Part shown: positions 27,647-36,358 of the stretch, one piece after another
Layout of the letters: each line of letters opens with the position of its first letter
Position numbering within the stretch: position 1 is the first letter of the stretch
DNA from: AP-15 sp963737145
GTDB taxonomy: Bacteria > Pseudomonadota > Alphaproteobacteria > ATCC43930 > CGMCC-115725
NCBI GenBank assembly: GCA_963737145.1
Contig: CAVTRO010000004.1
Coordinates: 434,001-498,000 of the forward strand
Length of the DNA: 64,000 bases
Direction: 5' to 3'
Notes under the pieces: model-generated
The model's input: only the letters and a program-made list of their open reading frames with translations
What the model was told of the DNA's origin: nothing
Database searches by the model: none
Position numbers and translations under genes: made by a program

Positions 27647-27946
27647 TCATTTCGTCACTGCACAGACAAAGGTGGCGCGGGCCGGCAACAGCAGCGGGCA
27701 ATACCGCAGGTGCCAGTCGGTGTCGAAAGGCGTCGCAGTCGTATTCGATGGGCATTCCTGCTGCGCCGCAACTCGCACATCATCGAGGGTACTGACGAGC
27801 GTGTCGTAACAGATCGCCACACGAAGAGCGGACGCATCCTCGCCCGGGCCCGCCATACGAGGATATGTCGGGTAGGGGGCGAGCCCCGAGCAGCCGGCCA
27901 GCAAACTGACCGCCACCGGGACGACGAGCGCGCGAACGATCCTCAT
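27647..27946 (-). CDS. Small lipoprotein of unknown function
   Basis: A 99-residue protein with a lipoprotein signal: basic MRIVRA, hydrophobic LVVPVAVSLLAGC, with the lipidated Cys at residue 19. The mature part has three further cysteines (ICYDT, QECPS, YCPL) and a fourth near the end (FVCAVTK), so disulfides in the periplasm are plausible. I do not recognise the family. Its ATG overlaps the stop of the upstream amidase gene by 4 bp, indicating translational coupling. Confidence 0.68.
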   Translation of the reverse strand: MRIVRALVVPVAVSLLAGCSGLAPYPTYPRMAGPGEDASALRVAICYDTLVSTLDDVRVAAQQECPSNTTATPFDTDWHLRYCPLLLPARATFVCAVTK

Positions 27947-29232
27947 GCCCTCCCGGCGAGCGCTTGCTCGAGAAAAGCCGCACCAGCCATCAGTCCGGTA
28001 TCGTCTTGCACGCGCCCGACGAGCTGAACGGCGGTCGGCAGGCCGTTATCCGCCCAACGCGCAGGCAGCGCTGCACAGGGGACGCCGAGCAAAGTCCACA
28101 TTCGGTTGAAGATCGGGTCGCCGGTATTGCCGAGCCCGGCCGGGGCTTCTCCGGGCGCTGCCGGAACCAGGATCGCATCGCACGGCCCAAAGAACGCATC
28201 CAGTCCGGCCCGCGCTGCGGCCGCGCGGCCGCGCGCCTGGTCGTAAACATCGGCGCCAATCGCCATTCCGGCATCGATCAGCTGCCCGAGACGCGGCGAC
28301 AGCTGGGCGCTGTGCTCGATTCGCTCATAGGCGAGCGCCCGCACCGTCTCGAACCACATGATCGTGTCTTGCGCTTCAGTGAGCCCCTCGTGCTCCGGCG
28401 CTATCGCCAGTTCAGTCACCGCGGCGCCGGCCCGTTCGAGGGCCGTCCTCGCAATGTCGAGAGCGGCTGCAGTCGCCGGCTCCGCCTGGTCCCATACGGG
28501 AGTGCGATAGAGGCCGAAACGCGGGGCTCGCTGCGGAATGGCAAGGTGGCGGAGGGAGGGCCGCTCGGACAGAACGCCGGCGAAGAACGCCGCGTCATCG
28601 ATCGATCGGGCAAAGACGCCGATCGTGTCGAGGCTGTCGGCCAGCGGCTTGACCCCGGCCCGGTTTATCATTCCGAAGCTCGGCTTATAAGCGACGCAGC
28701 CGCAAAAGGCGCCCGGACGGATTACCGACCCCGCGGTCTGCGTGCCAAAGGCGAGCGGCACCATGCCGTCGGCCACCGCCGCTGCCGAGCCGCTCGAAGA
28801 GCCGCCAGGGGTGTGCGCCGGGTTGCGCGGGTTGGCCGTCTTACCCGGCGTGAAGGTCGCGAATTCGGTCGTAACGGTCTTCCCGAGGACGATGGCGCCG
28901 GCCGCCCGGGCGAGCGCGACGCAAGAGGCGTCCGCGTCGGGCCGGTGGGTGCGATAGATCGCCGAGCCATAGGCAGTCGGCATGTCGACGGTGTCGATCA
29001 GATCCTTGACCGCAATCGGAACACCGTGCAGCGGCCCTCGCGGCGCTTCCGCATCGCGCCGGCGCGCCGTCGTCAGCGCCTGCTCGCGATCGAGATATTG
29101 CCAGGCGCCCACCACCGCCTCGCGGGACTCGATGCGGTTGAGATACGCAGTGACCAACGCCTCGGCAGTAATCCGGCGCTCGGCAATCTGCCGGGCAGCC
29201 TCGAGGGCGGATAAGGAGCGAAGGTCGGTCAC
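27943..29232 (-). CDS. Amidase-signature hydrolase, copy 2
   Basis: A 429-residue amidase with VKDLIDT near residue 74, GGSSSGSAAAVADG near 144 and GTQTAGSVIRPGAFCG near 163, completing the Ser-Ser-Lys triad. It belongs to the same superfamily as the amidase at 26.1-27.5 kb but is a different subfamily (shorter, GatA/AtzF-like N-terminus). Substrate unknown. It is the first gene of the leftward run that includes the lipoprotein and the second amidase. Confidence 0.9.
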   Translation of the reverse strand: MTDLRSLSALEAARQIAERRITAEALVTAYLNRIESREAVVGAWQYLDREQALTTARRRDAEAPRGPLHGVPIAVKDLIDTVDMPTAYGSAIYRTHRPDADASCVALARAAGAIVLGKTVTTEFATFTPGKTANPRNPAHTPGGSSSGSAAAVADGMVPLAFGTQTAGSVIRPGAFCGCVAYKPSFGMINRAGVKPLADSLDTIGVFARSIDDAAFFAGVLSERPSLRHLAIPQRAPRFGLYRTPVWDQAEPATAAALDIARTALERAGAAVTELAIAPEHEGLTEAQDTIMWFETVRALAYERIEHSAQLSPRLGQLIDAGMAIGADVYDQARGRAAAARAGLDAFFGPCDAILVPAAPGEAPAGLGNTGDPIFNRMWTLLGVPCAALPARWADNGLPTAVQLVGRVQDDTGLMAGAAFLEQALAGRA

Positions 29233-29321
29233 CGCGGTCTCCGTTGCCTGGGTCGAAATGTTTCGAAGCCTAGCAAGGGCCGCTAAACTCGTCGACCGTC
29301 AAGCCGACTGGAGAGGACAGC

Positions 29322-29912
29322 ATGATCGAAATCCCGGCGCGCAAAGGCAAAGCTGTCCACGTGCGCAAGGGCCAGCTGATCAAAGTGATCAACACGAAGG
29401 GCCAACAGGTCGTCGATACCTGGGCCTTCAATGCCGACGATTTGCACGAGTTCATGTCGATGGAGCACAGCCGCGTCGCGATCGGCCATATCATGCCGGC
29501 GATAGGCGATGAGCTCGTCACCAACCGGCGGCGACCGATCCTGAGCCTGGTCGAGGACACCTCCGGTGGCATTCACGACACCCTCTTCGCCGCCTGCGAT
29601 CGCTGGCGCTACGAGCTGCTCGGCTGCACGGAGCATCATGAGAACTGCACCGACAACCTCGCCGCAGGATTGGCCGCGCTGGGCTTGACCCCGCCCGAGA
29701 CCCCGGCGCCGCTCAACCTTTTCATGAACATCCCGGTCCTCGACGGCAACCGTGTCGAGGTCCGCCCGCCGGTCAGCACGCCCGGCAGCTATGTCACATT
29801 GCGCGCCGAAATGAACTGCGTCGTGGCCTTCTCGGCCTGCCCGCAGGACATGCTGCCGGTCAATGGCCGCGCGATGCGGCCGACCGAGGCGCATTTCGAG
29901 GTCCTCGATTGA
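29322..29912 (+). CDS. DUF1989 (urea carboxylase-associated) protein
   Basis: A 196-residue DUF1989 protein. Conserved features include the N-terminal IPARKGKAVHVRKGQ, GQQVVDTWAFNADD, the cysteine/histidine segment CTEHHENCTDN near residue 105 and the C-terminal CPQDMLPVNG. Family members accompany urea carboxylase/allophanate hydrolase and amino-acid-derived degradation pathways and probably bind metal. It is divergent from the adjacent amidase gene, which may share a nitrogen-scavenging role, though no urea carboxylase is in this window. Confidence 0.88.
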   Translation: MIEIPARKGKAVHVRKGQLIKVINTKGQQVVDTWAFNADDLHEFMSMEHSRVAIGHIMPAIGDELVTNRRRPILSLVEDTSGGIHDTLFAACDRWRYELLGCTEHHENCTDNLAAGLAALGLTPPETPAPLNLFMNIPVLDGNRVEVRPPVSTPGSYVTLRAEMNCVVAFSACPQDMLPVNGRAMRPTEAHFEVLD

Positions 29913-29939
29913 GTGTCCCCTCGGTGCGGCAGTGAGCGT

Positions 29940-31705
29940 CTATTCCTCCGGCAATCCGGCCTTGCGAAATCCGTCCACGACCTCGGTTTGGAGGTGTCGT
30001 GGCATAAAGGCTGTTGTTTCGCCAATAAATTCGGCGATTGTGTAGCCGGGGCGAAGTTGGATCAACCGGCGCAGCCATTGCCGCCCTTCCTCTATGCTGC
30101 CAAGGAGGCCGCACAGCGCCACCTTGTAACGAAGCGCCAGAGCGAGCCTGTCCTCTTGGCGCAGCGATTGGTCTACCCATTCCATGGCCTCTTCGTAGCG
30201 GCCTTCTGAAAAGTGGGCGATGGCCAGTCCGCTGGTGCAAAGATAATCCAGCGGATCGAGCGGGCTCAGCCGGATCGCGTGCTGCAGAGCCTCGATGGCA
30301 GTGTCCGATAGGCCCAGCATGCAATCAACCATTCCTTTCGCCATCCAGGCGCGGGCAGAGTTTGGGTTCAGTGTAAGAGCGCGTTCGATCAGGCTCGCCG
30401 CCGTCGTAAGCTCTCCGGCAAAAGCGGCTATTGTGAGACCTCCCATCCACAACACGTCGGGGTCGTCTTTGCCAATCGCGCTGGCCTGCTTCGCAAGGCG
30501 CGCTGCTTCGGCCAGGTCGGCTTGCGAGAGCGGCCCCCAGCCCATCATCCTTTGCCATTGGCGGCACCAGGCGGCCAGGGCGGCCGCGGGGGCGTAGTCC
30601 GGGTCGATCTGCAGCGCCTGACCCAGCAGTGTAACCGTTCTGCCGATTCCCTCAGGGGTCAATTTGTGCAACTCGGCGAGCGCATGCAGGTAAAGGTCGT
30701 AAGCATCAAGGCTGTTGGTCGGCTTGCGGACAGCGCGGTCGATCTCCGACTGTCTCAGCTTCGGTTCGATAGCACCGACGACATTGCTCGCGACCTGGTC
30801 CTGCAATTCGAAGATATCGTCGAGAGCGCCGTCGAAGCGGTCGGCCCAGATATGGGCGCCGGTCGCCGTGTCGATCAGTTGGCCGGTGATGCGCACGCGG
30901 TTGCCGGCTTTTCGCACGCTGCCTTCGAGCACGTAGCGCACGCCCAGTTCACGAGCCACCTGCTTTACGTCGACTGCCCGCCCCTTGTAGCTAAAGCTCG
31001 AGTTGCGGGCGATCACAAAAAGCCATGGCAGGCGCGAAATGGCTGTTGTGATCTCTTCGACCATGCCGTCGACGAAATACTCCTGCTCGGGGTCGCCGGT
31101 CATGTTCTGGAACGGCAACACCGCCAATGACGGCTTGTCGGGCAGTGGCAGCGGTGCCTTCCTGCGCGTCTGGGCCAATGGGATGCGGTAGACATGCACC
31201 GGCCGGGCGATGTTCTTGACCTGCTGCTCGCCCAGATCCTCAAAGCCGAAATCGACTTTATCGCGCACCTGGTCGCGCACGACCCGGCTGACGCAGATCC
31301 CGCCCTGCTCGGCCAAGGCTTCGAGCCGCGCCGCGACATTGACCCCGTCGCCGTAATATCGTCACCGTCGATGATGATGTCGCCGAGATTGATGCCGATC
31401 CGGAACTCGATGCGTCGCTCCTTCGCGACACCGTCATTGCGCAACGCCATCTCGCGCTGCAGTTCGACCGCACAGCGCACCGCATCGACCACGCTGGCGA
31501 ACTCGACCAAGAGCCCGTCGCCGGTGGTCTTGACGATGCGGCCGCGATACTCGGCGATCTTTGGATCGGATACCCCGCATCGCAGCGCCGTCAAGGTCCC
31601 GTGCGTACCCTCCTCATCCTCGCCCATCAGCCGCGAATAGCCCGCGACATCGGCCGCCAGAACCGCCGCCAGCCGCCGCTCGACCCGCCCTCGCCCGGAG
31701 TTCAT
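29940..31705 (-). CDS. Class III adenylate cyclase with TolB-like and TPR regions, one apparent frameshift
   Basis: The N-terminal cyclase domain (RRLAAVLAADVAGYSRLMGEDEE; KTTGDGLLVEF) is followed by a TolB-N-like region (KPSLAVLPFQNMTGDPEQEYF, GVRYVLEGSVRK) and at least four TPR-type helices to the C-terminus. It should make a cyclic nucleotide in the cytosol under control of protein contacts. The frame breaks near 31354, within the cyclase domain just before GDGVNVAARLEAL. Restoring one T in a GATATT(T)AC run gives GDDIYGDGVNVAARL, a perfect family match, so a homopolymer error is likely. Confidence 0.8.
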
Positions 31706-31829
31706 GCCGGCAATGGTATCCCGATTTCCCCGTTTACCATAGGGCCGGGGCGGTGGCGGCAGGAAAGCGTCATCCGAAGCAATTCGGCCCGCCGCGAGAG
31801 ATGCCCACGTTTCGACGGCCTCCGCTTTG

Positions 31830-31920
31830 GGCCGATACAGGCTCTACGTGGTCGCCGTGTCAATCAGCCCCGGTGATGCGCGTTGCCGGCCTTCTCGCGG
31901 CCTTCGAGCACGTGATGCCC
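31830..31920 (-). pseudogene. Remnant of a second cyclase/TolB-like gene
   Basis: On the minus strand this stretch reads HVLEGREKAGNAHHRG, then a stop, then LTRRP in frame, or LIDTATT after a shift. It is a decayed version of the segment YVLEGSVRKAGNRVRITGQ-LIDTATGAHIWA in the intact cyclase about 1 kb away (30840-30960). At DNA level the blocks GTCGCCGTGTC-ATCAG, CCGGTGATGCGC and CTTCGAGCACGT match. It is a relic of a paralogue or of a local duplication. Nothing else recognisable occupies 31706-31993. Confidence 0.6.
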
Positions 31921-31993
31921 AACCTTGCTTCGAAAAAACGGGCGGCCAGGTCATCCTCTTTGCCCACGCCCTCGAGAGGCGGCGAGCTACCCA

Positions 31994-33289
31994 TCAGCCG
32001 GGCAGCAGCAGGTTCACCAAAAGTAAGGCATTGATCGACAGCACGACAACCGTTCCCATGATCGCCAGAGCACTCAGGGCAGGCAAATTTACCAGCCTCC
32101 CCATCACGCTGCGGTTGCCGGTAAACAGCATTAGGGTGACCAACGGCACCGGCAGGACGAAGCTCAGCACGACTTGACTGATGACCAACGCTTGCGTCGC
32201 ATCGGTGGCCCAGGCTGCGACAATCACCGTCGGCACCATCGTAATCAGCCGGCGCACCCAGAGCGGTATCCGCCAATCGACAAAGTCCTGCATGATGACT
32301 TGGCCTGCCATCGTGCCGACGACCGAGCTCGACAGCCCTGAAACCAGCAGGGAGATCATGAAAATGCCGGCCGAAATGCCGCCGAACAGAGGCCCCAGCA
32401 TGCGGTAGGCGTCTTCGATAGTCGCATCGCCGGCGGAGGCGGTAGAACTGAACGTCACCGCCGCGACACACATGATCGCCATGTTGATGAGGCCGACGCC
32501 GCCCAGTGTGACGGCGACGTCGATATTCGAAGCGCGCACCAAGCCTCGCCTCGCCTCCAGGTCCTTCACGGGCAGCCGATTTCGCGCCACGCTCGAATGG
32601 AGAAAGACCGCGTGCGGCATGACCGTGGCGCCGACGATGCCGGCTGCCAGCAGCACCCCGTCGGAGCCGCCAAAAGACGGCACGAAGCTGTGAAAGGCGA
32701 CCGCATGCCAGTTTACCGGTATGAGGCCGATCTCGACAAGAAAGCAGAGGCCGACGACCAGGACGAGTGCGCCGATGAATGCCTCGACGGCGCGAAAGCT
32801 CTGCTCGTAATACGCGAGAATGACCCAGCTGAGCCCGCCCGCGAGCAGGCTGCCGGTAAGTAGAGAAGTTCCCAACAGCAGCGCGCAGCCGATACTCGCG
32901 CCGAGCAGTTCGGCGAGATCGGTGGCCATAGCGCCAATCTCGCTGACCACCCAAAGGGTGCAGGTCAGTGCTGGGGGCAGCCGATCGTGGCAAATGCGCG
33001 CGAGGCTGCGGCCGGTGACGATGCCGAGCTTGGCGGAGAGCGCCTGAAACAGCATCGCCATGAGATTGGCGACGACGACGACCCACAGCAGCTGGTAGCC
33101 GTGGGTCGCGCCGGCGGTGATGTTCGTCGCAAAATTGCCCGGGTCGAGATAGGCAACCGAGGCGATAAAGGTCGGCCCGGCGAACGCCAGCAGGCGTGCG
33201 AGCGCCGGGTGGGGCGCCCGCGGGCCCCGGAAAAACGCCCGGGTGCGATCGAGGACGAAATCCGCACGAGAGGGATCGAGGAAAACCAC
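31994..33289 (-). CDS. Nramp-family divalent metal transporter (MntH-like)
   Basis: A 431-residue transporter with eleven hydrophobic segments. The metal-binding motifs of the Nramp family are intact: YLDPGNFATN in helix 1 and ATVMPHAVFLHSS in helix 6. It should import Mn2+ (or Fe2+) with protons across the inner membrane. The Mn-catalase gene lies 30 bp upstream on the same strand, so uptake and use of manganese are probably co-expressed. Confidence 0.92.
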   Translation of the reverse strand: MVFLDPSRADFVLDRTRAFFRGPRAPHPALARLLAFAGPTFIASVAYLDPGNFATNITAGATHGYQLLWVVVVANLMAMLFQALSAKLGIVTGRSLARICHDRLPPALTCTLWVVSEIGAMATDLAELLGASIGCALLLGTSLLTGSLLAGGLSWVILAYYEQSFRAVEAFIGALVLVVGLCFLVEIGLIPVNWHAVAFHSFVPSFGGSDGVLLAAGIVGATVMPHAVFLHSSVARNRLPVKDLEARRGLVRASNIDVAVTLGGVGLINMAIMCVAAVTFSSTASAGDATIEDAYRMLGPLFGGISAGIFMISLLVSGLSSSVVGTMAGQVIMQDFVDWRIPLWVRRLITMVPTVIVAAWATDATQALVISQVVLSFVLPVPLVTLMLFTGNRSVMGRLVNLPALSALAIMGTVVVLSINALLLVNLLLPG

Positions 33290-33319
33290 CCTCGTTGCAC
33301 CCGTAGTCAGGGGACGCCG

Positions 33320-34069
33320 CTATTGGGCTGCTTTTGCGGCGTGGCGCTCGTCGTCGGGATTATTGACCTGGACCGGCTCACTGCCCTGCGGCGTAGGATC
33401 CGGCACATACTTGAAGGCCGGCTCGCTGTTCCAGGGACCCCGCGCGTCGAGCTGGCCGTCCTTCGACAGGTTGAAGTAGAGATCGACGGTTTCGTCCGGC
33501 TTGACGTAGCCGAAATTGGGGTCGGTCAGCTTGCCGAGCGACTCGAGCGCCTTCATAAACATGTTGGTGTGCGAGACCTCCCGGGTCAGGAGGAAAGTCA
33601 GCGCTTTCTTGCTCCCTTCGTCCGGCGAGAGCTTGATCAGCGCCTCATAGGTCTGCCGGGCGCCCGCCTCGGCGGCGATGTCGGCGCGCAGGTCACGAAC
33701 CACGTTGCCGCCCTCGTTGACATAGGCCGAAGTCCAGGCCTGTCCGTTGCTGTCGACGAGATGCGGGCCGACGCCGCGGACCGCGAACAGCGTGCTCTTG
33801 TAGGCGGCATCCCTGGCGTCGCTCTTTTCGGTATGCTGCTCGATCATCCGCCCGACCATCTCGAGATGACTGAACTCCTCGAGCGCAATGTCGTGCAGCA
33901 TATCGCGGATCGCCGGGTCCTCGACATGGAAGGACTGGGTCCAATAGGTCAGCGCAGCGCTCAGCTCGCCGGTTGCGCCGCCGAACTGCTCCAGCAGCAT
34001 CTGGCCAAAGCGCGGATCGGCGCCCTGGATCTTGACGTCGTACATCAGTTCCTTGCGGTGGAAAAACAT
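33320..34069 (-). CDS. Manganese catalase
   Basis: A 249-residue non-haem catalase of the ferritin fold. Ligand motifs are LLEQFGGATGELSAA, the ALEEFSHLEMVG helix (ExxH) and LLTREVSHTNMF (ExxxH/ExxH) near residue 170, which together hold a dimanganese site that disproportionates hydrogen peroxide. Start at 34069 matches the family N-terminus MFFHRKELMYDV; an AGGGGT box lies upstream. Its neighbour is an Nramp Mn importer, which fits the metal need. Confidence 0.92.
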   Translation of the reverse strand: MFFHRKELMYDVKIQGADPRFGQMLLEQFGGATGELSAALTYWTQSFHVEDPAIRDMLHDIALEEFSHLEMVGRMIEQHTEKSDARDAAYKSTLFAVRGVGPHLVDSNGQAWTSAYVNEGGNVVRDLRADIAAEAGARQTYEALIKLSPDEGSKKALTFLLTREVSHTNMFMKALESLGKLTDPNFGYVKPDETVDLYFNLSKDGQLDARGPWNSEPAFKYVPDPTPQGSEPVQVNNPDDERHAAKAAQ

Positions 34070-34578
34070 CGCAGACCCCTCATGGGAAAAGCAGTAGCGA
34101 TCGCACGAACGCTTTCGCGCGGCCGAATCTCCCAACAGGGCTGTCGCCGCGAGGTTCCGCTTTCCCGCACAAGGGCCGGGCGGAGGAGCGAATGCGCGCA
34201 CCTCGCGAAAAGCGGCTGCTTTGGTAAGCGCAGGCTGCAATCTAAAGGTATATAGGCAAAAGATCTTCTGCTGCACCTGCAGTCAATCTGCAGCAAAATT
34301 TCCCGTTAAGGTTGGGGCCTGCCTCGGCAGCCGGCGATGCGCCGTGGCGTCTTTGGCACGATCCAACATAGCTTCGGCACTCCGCGCTCGACCTCACCCC
34401 TGATAATGCTATGCGATGATGCTATGCGATAATGCTATGAAACGAAGGCAATTTTAAGATCGCAATTGTGATCATGGAATGACAGCCGGCCGCTCGAGTG
34501 GGTCATCAAACTCGCTCTACAACGGCGCGAATGCATTTGCCTGGCCCGTTATGATAATGGTACCCCGTTCACGCTGGC
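34070..34578. other. Intergenic region between Mn-catalase and the FHA-GAF-cyclase gene
   Basis: About 500 bp. Near 34180-34320 the sequence is AT-richer and probably holds the leftward promoter of the catalase. A three-unit 13-bp tandem repeat lies at 34402-34440. I see no convincing protein-coding signal on either strand. No ribosome-binding site is obvious before the GTG at 34579. Confidence 0.5.
34402..34440. repeat. Three 13-bp direct repeats (GATAATGCTATGC)
   Basis: Units are GATAATGCTATGC (34402-34414), GATGATGCTATGC (34415-34427) and GATAATGCTATGA (34428-34440), adjacent with one or two differences. The unit is AT-rich against a GC-rich background and lies 139 bp before the cyclase gene. 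It could be a direct-repeat operator or simple slippage; the sequence alone cannot decide. Confidence 0.8.
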
Positions 34579-36168
34579 GTGGTCGACGTGCGGATACATT
34601 ACCGCTACCGGGGCAACGAGAAGATCTTCGACAAGCCGGCCGAGTCGGTGATCGTCGGCCGGCCGCGCCACGGCGTGCAGGTCGACATCGATTTGACGCC
34701 GGATCTGCGCGTTTCACGGCCCCATGCACGGATTTCGGTTGCCGAGGGCGATTGCTGGATCGAAGACCTCGGCAGTGCCAATGGGACGGAAGTCGACGGG
34801 CGGCCGATCAAGGGGGTGGGCAAAGTCCGGCTGGAACCCGGCCAGCGGATCCAGATCAGCGATACCACGTTGGAAGTCGATATTCCGGCCGGCAAATCTC
34901 AGCCTGAGCCGAGCTGGTCGGACGACCGGACCTTGGTCGATACCCATGATGCGCGCCTCGACATCGCCGAAATGATCGATGCCGCGGCGCCCGTTTTCGA
35001 GCCGGGCAAGCCGATAGCTCCGGACCGCGCGCAAGCGCTGGCCCTGCTCTACGAATTGCCGCTGCAATTCGGGGAGCAGACCGAGCTCGACGCGCTGTTC
35101 CAGACGATCATAGAGCGGCTGGTGGCGATTATCCCGGCGGCGACGCGCGGCGCCCTGTTGCTCGAGGACCAGACGAGCGGAGAGCTCCTCCTCAAGGCGC
35201 ATGTTCCCGCGGGGCAGCCTTCGGTCAGCATGACCCTGGCGTCAGGGACAATGTCGCGGCGCCAGGGATTCATCTGGCGTGAGGGTTTGGATCCGAGCCA
35301 AAGCCAATTCTTGCACCGGATCAAGGCCGGTATGTATGTGCCGCTGATCTGGAAAGGCCGGGTGCTGGGCGTGGCGTGCGTCGACAACAGCGATGGCGGG
35401 ACGGTTTTCACCGCCGACGATTTGCGCCTGATGCTCGCCGTGGCGCATTACGCCGCGATGGCGGCGATGCAGCACCAGCTGCAGAGCGAGCTTCGCCGCA
35501 ATGCCGCGTTGCTCGGCCGCCTGTTGACCAATTTCTCGCCGAAGATCCGCGACGCGCTGTTGTCGCGGGCCGCTCACGGGCGGCTGCGCCTCGGCGGCGA
35601 GCGGTCGGAGGTGGTCCTTCTCGCGTCGGATATCCGCGGCTTCACACTGCTGACCTCGGGCATGGATACCGATGACGTGATGGACCTGCTCAACGATTAC
35701 ATGTCGGCTCTGGTCGAGGCCATCTTCAAGCACGACGGGACTGTCGACAGAATCACTGGAGACGGCATCCTGGCAGTCTTCGGCAGTCCCGAGCCGGACC
35801 CGTTGCGCCACGAAAAGGCGGTGCGCGCCGCACTGGCGATGCAGTCGGCAACGACCGAGGTCAGCGACAACCGCCGGCGCCGCGGGCAGAGGACATGCAC
35901 GATCGGGATCGGAGTCCACTGCGGCGAGGTTTTGCACGGGTTCATCGGCTCGAATGATCGGATGGAGCTGACGATCATCGGCGAAGCGGCGAACTGGACG
36001 GCGCGGTACTGCGCCGGCGCGGCGGGTGGCGAGATCCTGATCAGCCCGGCACTGCACCAGCATCTGTGGCGGCATATCGACTCTGAGTTGACCACGATCG
36101 AGACCAAGCACGAAGGCGATCTCAGCGCCTATCGCCTCCAGGGCCTCAAGAGCGCCGCACCGACCTAG
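34579..36168 (+). CDS. FHA-GAF-class III adenylate/guanylate cyclase
   Basis: A 529-residue cytosolic signalling enzyme. The FHA domain (about 1-100) shows SRPHARIS and GSANGTEVDG, the phosphothreonine-binding core. A GAF domain spans about 160-310. The cyclase domain (about 345-510) has metal aspartates in LLASDIRGFTLL and RITGDGILAVFG and the transition-state Asn/Arg in GEAANWTARY. It should make a cyclic nucleotide in response to a phosphoprotein or ligand. FHA input suggests control by a Ser/Thr kinase, but none is in this window. The GTG at 34579 is the first usable start. Confidence 0.88.
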   Translation: MVDVRIHYRYRGNEKIFDKPAESVIVGRPRHGVQVDIDLTPDLRVSRPHARISVAEGDCWIEDLGSANGTEVDGRPIKGVGKVRLEPGQRIQISDTTLEVDIPAGKSQPEPSWSDDRTLVDTHDARLDIAEMIDAAAPVFEPGKPIAPDRAQALALLYELPLQFGEQTELDALFQTIIERLVAIIPAATRGALLLEDQTSGELLLKAHVPAGQPSVSMTLASGTMSRRQGFIWREGLDPSQSQFLHRIKAGMYVPLIWKGRVLGVACVDNSDGGTVFTADDLRLMLAVAHYAAMAAMQHQLQSELRRNAALLGRLLTNFSPKIRDALLSRAAHGRLRLGGERSEVVLLASDIRGFTLLTSGMDTDDVMDLLNDYMSALVEAIFKHDGTVDRITGDGILAVFGSPEPDPLRHEKAVRAALAMQSATTEVSDNRRRRGQRTCTIGIGVHCGEVLHGFIGSNDRMELTIIGEAANWTARYCAGAAGGEILISPALHQHLWRHIDSELTTIETKHEGDLSAYRLQGLKSAAPT

Positions 36169-36178
36169 CCTTGCAGGG

Positions 36179-36274
36179 TGCGGAAAAACTCGCGTGTCAT
36201 TCCGGGACGGCCGATCAGGGACTCGCGGACAGAGCCCGCGCCCCGGAATGACGATGTTCCCGCAATTTTCCGCA
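36179..36274. repeat. Nested palindromic intergenic repeat (TGTCATTCCGGG class)
   Basis: Outer arms TGCGGAAAA (36179-36187) and TTTTCCGCA (36266-36274) enclose an inner pair, TGTCATTCCGGG and CCCCGGAATGACGA. It lies between two convergent genes, where it could form a large hairpin and act as a bidirectional terminator. It is a different family from the GTCATTCCCGCG repeat at 6.7 kb. Confidence 0.8.
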
Positions 36275-36358
36275 GCCTGGTAGTCTTACGGGGGTCAAAA
36301 ATTGGATTGGATATCTGCGCATCTGGGGACCGCGATGTGGTGTTTTGGCGCGTCCCGA

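Noticed and set aside
32987..34255. Plus-strand open frame of 422 codons opposite Nramp and Mn-catalase
   Set aside because: Both minus-strand genes are certain from their metal motifs. The opposite frame has no recognisable domain and spans the gap between them.
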